Shown here: positions 48,184-59,300 of the stretch, piece after piece
How the letters are laid out: the number at the start of each line of letters is the position of its first letter
Position numbering within the stretch: position 1 is the first letter of the stretch
DNA from: Tachypleus tridentatus
Taxonomy: Eukaryota > Arthropoda > Merostomata > Xiphosura > Limulidae
Assembly (NCBI RefSeq): GCF_004210375.1
Contig: NW_027467782.1
Location: 27,445,276 to 27,509,275, forward strand
Length of the DNA stretch: 64,000 nucleotides
Direction of reading: 5' to 3'
Translations under genes and position numbers: made by a program
Notes under the pieces: model-generated
Told to the model about the DNA's origin: nothing
Seen by the model: only the letters and a program-made list of their open reading frames with translations
The model's database searches: none

Positions 48184-48639
48184 TACATATACAGTTTATA
48201 TAGATCTGTCTAACTATGTTATTAAGTTACTTTGATCTGTATGTTATGACAACATGTGTACTGATATTGGTCAGTTTTTGTTTTTCAGTTCTGCACCGTG
48301 GAAACTTTCATCACAGGGATCGTGGACGAATGGCCATCTCTTTTGAGACCGCGAAGAGAAGTTTTTACCGTAGTAATTGTTATCATCTTATACATGTTAG
48401 GCCTACCAATGGTCACTAAGGTATGTTCCATAATATTAAAAAAAATCAATAAACAAGTAAAAGGAATCTATCATTATGGTAGATGTTTTATTTGTCCGTC
48501 AAAAAACAAAAAGTTCCTCAAGCCGTCATCTTATCCAAAATAAACGACGTCATAATTAATGGCGTCAGTGATGATAACAGTAAGGTACTGCTGTAGAGAG
48601 AGATGTTAGTTCCTGTAGGAAGATATCTATAACTGTCTC

Positions 48640-49085
48640 AGTTTGTTATGTGATGATTGGTCTGTAGTACATGACGTCTAATGATGATGTGTTGCACATG
48701 ATGTCAAATGTTTAGTGTTTAGTATGAAATGTCTAATGATGATGTGTAGTGCATAATGTCTGATGTTGGGTGTGTAGTACGTGATCTAATGATGATGTTT
48801 AGTGCATAATGTCTGATGTTGGGTGTGTAGTACGTGATCTAATGATGTGTGTGCATAATGTGATGTTGGGTGTGTAGTACGTGATCTAATGATGATGTGT
48901 AGTGCATAATGTCTGATGTTGGGTGTGTAGTACGTGATCTAATGATGATGTGTAGTGCATAATGTCTGATGTTGGGTGTGTAGTACGTGATCTAATGATG
49001 ATGTGTAGTGCATGATGTCTCATGATAATGTGTAATGCATGACGACTTATGTCGGGTGTGTTGTGCATGATGTCTAATATTGGGT
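48640..49085. repeat. ~53-bp minisatellite in SLC6 intron 9
   Basis: About eight copies of a unit of the form TGATGATGTGTAGTGCATAA, TGTCTGATGTTGGGTGTGTA, GTACGTGATCTAA. The central copies (48770-49000) are almost identical, the outer ones more diverged. Confidence 0.9.
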
Positions 49086-49589
49086 GGATAGTCTAAAACA
49101 AATCTTATTCACTGTAAAAATGACGTAATAAATAAAACTTACCATAAGCACAACTCCCAATACTATTATATTTATTCAGTAACGTTCCACTTCTGATATA
49201 TCTGTTTATTTCTGTGGCTTTACCATGGTGTTATCTTGTATCTAGAATATGGAAACTGTAACTTGTAATAAAATATATTTAATAAAAACGAAACTGTTAA
49301 GTAGTAATTCTGATTGGATTTCTTTAAACTGATTGTAGTAGTCACTAAAATAATCTTTTTACTTTTCAGGGGGGCATGTACATATTTCAACTGATGGATT
49401 ATTATTCTGCCAGTGGAATGACTCTATTGTTCACTGTTTTCTTTCAAACTATAGCTATTACATGGGTTTATGGTAAGTTTCAAATGCATGTCCTGCATTA
49501 TTTCTTACGCCACTTCCCACTTCTTATATATCTGTTTATTTATATGTTGTTATTCTGTCCCGTAGAATGTGATGATGTATTTTACGTAT

Positions 49590-49885
49590 GTTAATCCTAG
49601 GAGGAGCTGTTGTACAATAAACAAGTTAATCTTGAAGGGTGGTATCTTATTATATGCAGGTTAACCCTAGAACATGCTGTTGTACTATATGCAAGTTACC
49701 CTTAAAATATGTTGTTGTATTATTCTCAAGTTAACCCTAGAATGTGCTGATGTGCTATATTCAAGATGATGATATATTATTCTGAAATTAACTCTAGAAT
49801 GTGCTGTTGTACTATGTGCAAGCTCTCCTAAAGATGATGATATATTATTCTCAAGTTAACCGTAGAAGATTGTGTCTTACTCAAG
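49590..49885. repeat. ~55-bp degenerate tandem repeat after SLC6 exon 10
   Basis: Units contain GTTAACCCTAGAATGTGCTG, TTGTACTATATGCAAGTTA and GATGATATATTATTCTCAAG. Four to five diverged copies begin about 120 bp after the last recognised SLC6 exon. Confidence 0.75.
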
Positions 49886-50748
49886 TTTCACTTTAGAGAT
49901 GATAGTTAATGATAGTCAATCCAGCCCAACGTGCTCAAATTGTGGACTTCATTTTGAAGAGAAAAGATTCAGTAACAACACAAACGAATCTTATGCATTT
50001 GGCAAGTGAAAAAAAACACACTATATTTTAACATAATATGTATTTAGTTTCTTTTCTGTATAATTTACTGTGCATTAGAATTACTGAAAAAATTCTTAAG
50101 CTAAATTTATACTTTTGAAAATATATTTCTTCATTATGAACTGAGTTATTAGATTATCTGGGAGAGAAAACTGATTTTTTCTATTACTTTTATAAAATAT
50201 GAAATTCTTTTATGTATCATACTTATACCTTGTATTTCAAAATGATAACACTTAGTGATGAGTTTATAATAATTAATATGCATGTAGGTAGCTTTTTCTG
50301 AGAGGTACTAAAGTATAAAAAAAGTTTTCAAACAAAGCAAACTTTTAAATTGACTTTTGTAATAATTTCTGTAAATCTTCCAACTATTCTGAAAGGTAGT
50401 TCATCATGTTTACTTGTAAAAAGTTTTACACAAAGTACCATCATATACAAGTGGTGATACAAATTTCAGTTTTGAGTACAAATTAGCTTTCATAAATTGT
50501 TTTCTCTTTTGCTGCAACCTCTTCTGCGAGTGATTCAAAGTGCTTGTTCCACAACTGCCTCCCGTTTTGTACACAAAAATGAATCACACACTTTTATGGA
50601 AAGTCTTTGTTAGGATTTACTAACAGGAACAGCAAGCAAGTAAAATTTACAGTAAGATGGAAACATGAGCTAAACATAATTACAAATAAGAATCTGAAAT
50701 TTGCATAGCTTACCTTTTTGATTTACTGATATATCCTTAAATTATTTA
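49886..50748. other. No gene firmly recognised
   Basis: This interval should hold the next SLC6 exon if the gene were complete, but no TM9-type coding sequence (for example 'ADRF..D') was found. A short minus-strand reading at 50483-50558 is discussed as a finding. Confidence 0.4.
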
Positions 50749-50995
50749 GTTCAGCATGGTCAGATGGACAGGGCACTTGCAACACAGTCTGAGGGTTGCA
50801 GATTTAAATTTCTGTCACACCAAACATGCTTGCGTTTCAACTGTGGGGGCATGATTGTGTAACAGTCAATCCCACTATTCATCGGTAAAAGAGTAGCTCA
50901 AGAGTTAATGGTGGGCAGTGATGATTAGCTGCCTTCCCTCTAGTCTAAATTTGGGACATCTAGCACAGATAGTCCTCAAATATTTCGTAGAAATC
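50749..50995 (+). mobile_element. tRNA-derived SINE, family 1, diverged
   Basis: Head TTCAGCATGGTCAGATGG, TTTAAATTTCTGTCACACCA (lost B box), ATGCTTGCGTTTCAACTGTG, AAGAGTTAATGGTGGGCAGT, CAGATAGTCCTCAAATATTT. The family order is complete but diverged. Confidence 0.82.
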
Positions 50996-53312
50996 ATGTT
51001 AAGAAATCTGTTAATTAAAAGTTAGTGTGTATTTTTAGGGCTAACACTTAAATATCTGTGTCTTAAAATACCCTTTGGGTTATAATGATTTGTATTTGTC
51101 ATCATTATATTTTGTTTTGACCTTGTACTGACCAGCTGCTGATTTATTTTCTCATGTATATATAAAATCCCAAGATGGAACATCCACCTGAACTTTTCTG
51201 TCATATTAAACTTTACAATTTAAATTTAGAGACTTGTATTTTTTAATGTAGTTTGACATAAGACTGGTAGTGTGTACTAGAAGTTCTGTTATTTATCACA
51301 TGATGTGAACAGTTAATGAATCTAATTTTATATAGCAAACTGACAAGAAGTGTTTAATATTCATAAGTTAATACACAGAAAACAAGAAGCTATAATTATT
51401 AGAATGTACTGATTGATTGGTTGGCTACCTTTGCTTATTAACACTTGATTATATCTCATAAGTTTCAACTAGATTAAGTTTTAGTCCTAAAATTAATTGT
51501 GCTGAATAATATTCATAAATATAAAAATTAATAGCTATAACTGTATTGTACACAAGTAATCAATATTTCTCATAAAGATCTGTCTGTGAATTTCTAAAGC
51601 CTAAAATGAATCAGTCTGAGTGAAAGTTTCCATTTGAAAAAGTAAAAAAAAATACTTCTTTTCAAAAAATATTTTTCTGGCAAAACTTTACATATCATCT
51701 ACTATTTTTCAACCGTAATACTAATAGAAATGAAATTACCAATGTGCAGTGAAATGAGAAACTGAAAAATATGAAATATAATGAACAAACATGTTTTTTC
51801 CTCTCTGAATGCTAGGCTTTCTATTTTCTTCAAAGTTTCAACTTAGCATCTCCCTATACTCTTCTTTTAATTTTATGGTTTTACTGCCTGTACATAGAAC
51901 AAATGTCTCCTGTCTAAAGCTTAGGAAGTTGTAATATTGACAGATTAACTGATGAATAAAGAAATAGCAGAACATAGGTGAAAAACTAAAGATGTTATGA
52001 GAACAGTATAATTATGATGTTAGAAAAACGTGAGTTCAAGAAGTCTTAATAGAAACAAATAAAATCTTTGTAACCCTGGGTATTCCTGATACAATCACAC
52101 AGAAGTGGAAACCAATGCACAGTTAATTTAAATAACTTCAGCTGTGGTCCACTCTGTATTTTATGTAGAAAGTAAGCAACTTTCCCTAATGTTTAGGTCA
52201 GTCCTATATAGTTAGCATTGTAACAGGTAAAAACAAGTTGTTTTGTGTTGTGATATAATATACATAGTCATTTGATAATAAACAGTTTGGAAAGAAGTCA
52301 GTTAATTCTGCTCTTAGACTGTAACCCACTATAAGTATTGGAGGTGTGTGTGCTTTTTTATTTGGACAATATATTGTACAGGTCATTCAAGATGTTGTAA
52401 AAACATGTTGGTTCAAGATGTCTTGATAGAAATGAATAAAAAACCCATAATTTGAGCACTTTTGAAAAGTGTATCTTTCTTCAGTTACAAATTAGAAATG
52501 GTGGTGTAATCAAATGAGTGATATACAAATAAAGGTAGTTTAGTGACATCAGGAACGTCATGTGGTTTTCCAAGAAATGTCTATTTCTCTATGTTCTTGT
52601 GTAAACGTCTCATTTCCAATATAATATAGCCAATGGTGATAATATATGCGAAAAGGTGCAAGGAATATTTTACTTTAGAAATGGCTGAATATGTGTGTAT
52701 TTAAAACTGCACTTATAAGTAAAGTAAAGGTGACACCTGGAGACAGGTTGAAAAAGATATACTAATTAGTTTATAAAAAATTATATGAAAAATTATCTTA
52801 AACAAATTGTATGTGTCAGTAAATTCAGCTTTCACAATATGAGAATAAATAAGCAAAGAATATAAATAATTTTTTTGACAAAGATGAAACCAGTGAACGA
52901 AGATCAACGATTCCAGGTTCCAGATTAAGTCCAAAAGGTTGATCAGTATTTAGATTAGCAATCCAATAAGTTTCTTTTTTATTTCTCTGTAAGCTTTAAT
53001 TTTGAATCCTGTTTTCAATGGTTCAGCAGAACAGTATAATGAAACCTTATTTCATCTGAATAAGAAAGTGAAAATTTGGTAAATAATAATATGGTTATAG
53101 GCTTCTTAAACTACTAAAAAAGACTTTGTCACTGGCAACCCTGTAGTACTTGACATGTGTGCTTGGGTTTGTTACGTATGATATGTGCGTTTCAATATAT
53201 ATGATATGATATATAGTGATGAATAAAAGTCATTGCAATCACTGTTAACATTGTTTTATTAAATATTTCATGCCTTATGTATTTATACTGTGTTTTTCTC
53301 CTATTTTTTCAG
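50996..53312. other. No gene recognised; upstream of the first anoctamin exon
   Basis: AT-rich. No anoctamin N-terminal (dimerisation) domain exons and no SLC6 3' exons were recognised on the plus strand. Frames of 60-73 codons on the minus strand have no family motif. Confidence 0.4.
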
Positions 53313-56300
53313 GAATAACAAAGCTTATCAAAGATCGTGTCTACGAAGCTGCCTTTCCTTTACATGAGGTCAGTTAACTTATTGGATTCTTCTTTCCAAG
53401 TGTGCGTGATGTTGATAAAGTACAATTTTTCATATGTTAAAAGTATTGTTCACAGTTATTTCTACAGCCAGTGTGTATTATATCAGGTTTATGACCTGAT
53501 GAATTTGTGTGATAGGGTTGCTCCTGTAGTTTGTTATTAATATTATTTTCCAGCAAAGTACACTTTAACATATTTTTATTAGTTGATATTTCACTTCCTG
53601 TATCAGTAAAATAATGGTTATATTGATAATTTATTTTGACGTATTATTAGGGGGAATGTCATTCTTCAGATGACAAAGCTCCCAGGAAATGGTTATTGAA
53701 CAACTGGGCTTCGTTTTCAACAATATTTAAAAAGCAACCCCTCGATGACATCAAGTGAGTGTTAATAATTTCCTGGACAGAATTTATTTATTTAATATAA
53801 AAAATCACTTGGTAAAAGTTTTGAGTTTTACCTAAAGATTGAAATTACCAAAAAAACATCTTATATTTGTATGCCATGTTTAGAGTCTCAGTTGGAGTTT
53901 TATTCTTACAAGTTGTGTTTTGAAAGCGATCATTCTGAATACAATAATTATGTATAAGGAGAGTCAGTCATGATAGGAGGGAGAGAATTCTCTTTTGTTG
54001 CTATTGTATTATATTTATTGAGCTACAAAATTCAATAAAGATGTGGTAATAACCAACCAAAAGAGATGTAGATCTAATAGAATTAGCATGTAGTTAATCA
54101 GATGTTTCTGTTATATAATAGTTTTAATTTCTGAATTTCAAAAGTAAAATATTTTAATTTGTAACGTCTTAGTGTTTACATTTCTGTATCACATGATGGC
54201 ACTTGTTTGTTTAAAATTGCTAAACTTAGACATCTTTTCACTTGTGTTTGGTTCACTGAAATTGAATACAGCTTTCAGACTTGCAGATTTTTCTCGTACA
54301 TAACATAAAGTTATAGTTACCAAGCCATCCCATAAAGCTCTGTTCGACATACAGTCTTTCAAAAATGTAAATAATTCTCTCTCTTTCTGTCTTTGACATT
54401 TGCTATTACATTATTGATAACCATTAGAAAATAAATATTTAATATTCTGTTTTATGTATAATGCCATCTCGTTCACAGGATGGCTTTTAATTTTTTTGGA
54501 ACATAGATTCAAATCTGCTATTACTATGTTTAGCTTAACCAGCCAAGGAAAGTGTTTTGATGCACAATGTTTAGTTAGAAAACCAGTTAAATTGTAATAA
54601 TTATAAGACATTGAATTCTTTGTGTTTATTATTGTTTGTGCTCTAAATTGTGTGTTTGAAATTAATAAATAATTTGGGGAAAAAATGAAAAACAGCCCCA
54701 TGGAAAATTTGGGTTAGCCTCTATCAATACTTTAAGTCTTTGACAACAAAAGAAATTACAGCATTCACAATAAAGTACTAGATTTTTGTTATTTTTATGC
54801 ACATATTTTGTTTGTTTTATTGTAAAAAAATACTTATTAGGTAACATTAGAATATATGAATGAAGAAATAGATTAATTTATTTGCAATATATGTATATAC
54901 TTTTGAAGATTGTTTGTATGACATAACTTTATGCTGTAATTTGAACGAAGTGTATACAAGGTGATTCCTGGGTTGTTACATAGGCTTAGTATGAAGGAAG
55001 TTGTCATATTTAACTGATACAAGCCTGAAGATAGTCAGGATAAACAATGATAAGCTTTTATTGTGCTCTGCAGGGATTTTAGAAAGGAAAAATTTTATTT
55101 CATATTTTTTTTGGTGTGGTTACAAGGTTAAACAAATGGCCTGAGCTCATGTAATGTGAAGGTAGAGACACTAATGCATGACATATAAATATTTTCCAAA
55201 AATAACTTGATATTCAATTAGAAGATTTTAGAAGCTATGCAAATGAAATTTGGAAACTGTAATATTAAAGATATAAACATTTTATTAATTTTAGCATGAA
55301 AATCACTTTGCTCTCATACTAATCAGAGTTTAAAATTGAGACAAATCTTTATAAAAAAAAAAAAAAAGGTTCTTATGGATTGATTTTTTGGAGTTCCTCA
55401 TTAGCTATTGTATCCACTATATTTTGTTTGATAAGAATCACTTTATTGTTTGTTCCTTTCAATTTTTTCAGGGAATATTTTGGAGTGAAAATTGGCCTCT
55501 ACTTTGCTTGGCTGGGATTTTATACCTGCATGCTGATCCCAGCTTCAGCAGTAGGAGTGCTGTGTTTCCTCTATGGGTTCTTCACCTTGGTGGGTGATGC
55601 TCACAGGTATGAATTAGGGGAGAAAAAAGTTAAAAGAGTTATCAAACAGTTTATTATTTTTATAACTCATGTTTGATCATTTTCTAAATTATACCTCAGA
55701 TAAATCAGTTACTTAGAGATATGTAATTGATGGAATGTGGTAAGTGATTAATCACTGGATGAATTAATCAGTGTTTAACTAATTAATTATTTTCGCACAA
55801 GACATTTGTAGCTGGAATAATTGCAAAGAGTAATAATTGGAACCATTAATTTTTATTGGTTGATATGTTTTTAACCATTAATGTACCTAAAAATATTTTC
55901 AATAATTTTTGTGACAAATTGATTTAAACATAATTTCAGTTAATCAGTTATTTTATGTGGCATTATCATTGAAATTGATAGTTGTATATTATGATTGATT
56001 TAAATGTTCAACTGTACTGTGTTTATTCTATAAACTTAAAATTGCATATTTTTGTTATTTTTTTTTTACAGTAAGGACGTTTGTGAGAACCACAAAGACA
56101 TAATTTTATATCCTCGGTGTGACATAAAAGGATGTAAATATGAACAGCTAGGACAGACATGCACTTTTGTCAGAATTACACATCTTTTTGACAACGGTGC
56201 TGCTGTATTTTTTGCTGTTTTTATGTCACTCTGGGGTAAGTATTATATAGATTTACATGTTAAAGTTATATAAATAATATTCTCTTCTTCAGACTCTGTT

Positions 56301-59300
56301 AGAGCTTTCATACACAAAATATCAAATTTTTTTGTAAATTAGTTTTAAGACTTTTTTAAGTTACGCTTTTCTTATGCCTATTTTCTTTTAGCATTTTGAC
56401 TATCTAACATGCATAGTAATTTTGATTTTAAGGTTAAAAATATTTGTATGCATCAGAAAATGTTCAAATTTCACATATAAAATTTTTATAACCTCTAGAT
56501 AATTATCAAACATTTTTGTACAAAGAAAAACATAATGTTTTGTCTGTTATTTTTACTGATGAAACTCTGTCTGGGCTTGATAGATTTGACCACTAAAAAC
56601 AATTAGGAAATTAATATAAATAATGCCTTTTTTCATTCTAGAATAACTTCAAACTATAACTCATATAAAATAGCTTAAATTTGATAACATTTTCATTTAT
56701 ATAGAAGGGGAGGACAAGAGTGCCTCTCCCTTGAAAATGTTAATTTATTTGATATCATTTTGGAATAGATCTTGTGAAGTGCATTTTACACATTTTTCTG
56801 TTATCAAATAAAATATATAACAAATTAACAGTATTTTCAAGGGGGCCACTTTTCTTGTCCACACCACGTACATATATAAATTTATTATATTGATCTTTCA
56901 ACTGTATCTGGATAACAGTGTAGAAGTTATAATGACAAGGTGCATGTATGCTCATGCTACCATATCCAGTAACATAAAACTGACCTTACAAAGGATCTGA
57001 ATTTTGGGAAAGTAACTCACTAAGAAAATCCTCATGATATGTGTGGTAATGGATGCCCATAGCAAAAGGGTTACTTCAACATAAAACGTCCAACCTGCAA
57101 TACTTGAAATGGTCTTAATTTCAAACCAACATAAAGCACATCAAATTTGCTACACATTCAAGACTTTAAACTTCTATTACTGAAGTCTCACATCAAACAC
57201 TTCAAATTAATTCCAAAAGCATGTTATTACTTTGAGATATCTTGTCTGTAATTTGGGACTTTTCAAGGAAAAAGAAAACCTTTACAAAGTTTGTTATTAC
57301 TAACACTTTGGTGAACAAAAATAGTTGAATAAATTATCATAAGCCATATAAGTTTAAAGAGTAATTTGTATTCTGTTGCAATTTCTGTCTTTAGTGATGA
57401 TAAACTTTATCACTTTGTTTTTATTTACTTTCAGCTGTTATCTTTATGGAATTGTGGAAAAGATATTCAGCAAAAATCACCCACCATTGGGATGTAACTA
57501 ATTTTGACACTTTAGAGGTAATGTGTACTTTTATTTCAGTTATTAATTTATCACAATGGACTTGTGTATTTGACATGAACTTTTAACCATGGCAGTATAC
57601 CTATTGTGATTGTGAAGGTACTAGTTGTGTCATGACAAATTTGACAGTAATCATACAAGTATTTTAATTACATGTTGTCAGTGTTGACTGTTATGATTGT
57701 AAAGTGATTTTTCATGTTAAGATTAAAAAATACTTCATTTAAAAATTTTCAAATTTCACTTGAGTAGTTCTTTAAACCTCCTTCATAAATATCAGATGAT
57801 GTTTGCTGTCAGTAAAAAGTTTATTTTATCTGTTATTTTACAAGCTGTAACTTTCAAATGATCAGCCAATCTAAACGTCCTCATAACCACCATAAAAATT
57901 ATGAAATAATTGTGAATTACTTTTTTATTGTGCTAAAATGACAACAAATTGTGACAATATACATCTTCTGTTTCTTCTTAATCTTACAGTTTTATTGACT
58001 TTTGAACCATGTGTTACTATTAATTCTTCCTTTGAGGGTTGCGGGTTTGCATTCCCGTCAAGCCAAACATGCTCGCCCTTTCAGCCGTGGGGGCATTCTA
58101 ATGTCATGGTCAATCCCACTATCCATTGGTAAAAGAGTAGCCCAAGAGTTTGCGGTGGGTGGTGATGACTAGCTGCCTTCCCTTTAGTCTCACACTGCTA
58201 AATTAAGGACGGCTAGCACAGATAGCTCTCGAGTAGCTTTGTGCAAAATTCAAAACAAACAGTCCTTCCTCACAAGTTTTAAATCACTTGGTGAACCTTC
58301 AGCTCATGTTACCCTATTGAATTACATTAAACAATATGAAGAATATTTCTTATTACTATTCATTATTTTAGCTAATCTAACCTAACAACTTTCTTGTTTT
58401 TTCATTTTAGTTACTTTTATAGTAATAAATAAAGAATATTCATGAAAAACATAAAATGTACTGTTTACCAGCATCTTTTTTTGTTCTTTACTAATGGCAC
58501 TACCACACTAAATGCCCCTTGCTGATATAGTGGTAAGTCTATGGATATACAACATCATAGAGAACTATTGGCAGCTTGTAAAAGAGAAGCTGTGTGCGTG
58601 CTAAATGACTCTAATTTCCTAGTGTATGACATCATGAACGAATAAGATAGAAAGCCGTAAAATAACTACTTTATAATAACTAATTTACATAAAATTATTC
58701 AATTCTTGTAGAGGTGATAAGTAAATTATAAAAAAAGGAAGAATCTAAGAACTTAAATACTATTAAAATTTGATTCAGTAATTACATTGTGATGCAAAGT
58801 TTACTTGTATACATCGATAATAAACTAGTTTAATTAAATTTTGAATTTAACTCTGTAAAAGGTTGTGACATATGCAGCTTGACCTTCTTGATGTGAAAGG
58901 GTTAATGACCTTGTTTTCCTGCCTTGAGTGGGTGCTCAGGACAAGTTTGTTTGTTTCCAGTATGATATTTACAGCTACTCTCTAGTATTTTCCTTTGAAC
59001 ATCTTTTCAAACTTTGTCTTATAAAAATAATGTTTGAATGTTCCCTAAAGTTATTCTTTTGAGAAAGTTTCTCAAAAATACATGTTTAAAAATGTAAATT
59101 TCTTAACACACAGATATGATGTTTTACCTGAACTCTTGATCATAATGTGTGTTTTTTTTATATCACCAGGAACATCCAAGGCCAGAATATTTAGCTAAAT
59201 TATCAAAAGTAAAGAAAAAGAAAGTAAACTTTATTACAGGGGTAAGAACAGCAGTTATCAATTTATAATAAACATCAAAACAAACATCTGACTTTTTGTC

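Larger units (their letters stand above)
39954..49472 (+). pseudogene. SLC6 Na+/Cl- neurotransmitter transporter (GABA-transporter-like), broken and incomplete
   Basis: Ten exons encode the N-terminal two thirds of an SLC6 symporter: 39954-40175, 40282-40413, 40537-40762, 42692-42824, 43491-43625, 44478-44581, 44775-44905, 45193-45305, 48289-48420 and 49370-49472. All are GT-AG bounded and in phase. Landmarks: [18 protein letters not shown] (TM1, Na+/substrate site), FLEVAIG*YLSIGGIG (TM2/EL1), [15 protein letters not shown] after EL2, AETQVFFTFGVGFGSV (TM6), [18 protein letters not shown] (TM8), and [11 protein letters not shown] in the last exon. Defects: one base is missing in the A/G run near 39994-40002, so the ATG frame meets TAA after 27 codons. 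TAG at 40359 replaces the Gln of 'LGQY', and TAG at 40668 replaces the Trp of 'PWNT'. Exons for TM9-TM12 were not found before 53.3 kb. 'LGINSQF' has Asn where the family has the Na2-site Asp. GABA/inhibitory-type wording is inferred; the substrate is unknown. A real gene with sequence errors is the alternative. Confidence 0.85.

Noticed and set aside
48886-49068. 60-codon His/Thr-rich minus frame
   Set aside because: It is a translation of the ~53-bp minisatellite.
55380-55676. 98-codon frame as a small membrane protein
   Set aside because: Its core is anoctamin exon 55472-55606 with intron sequence on both sides.
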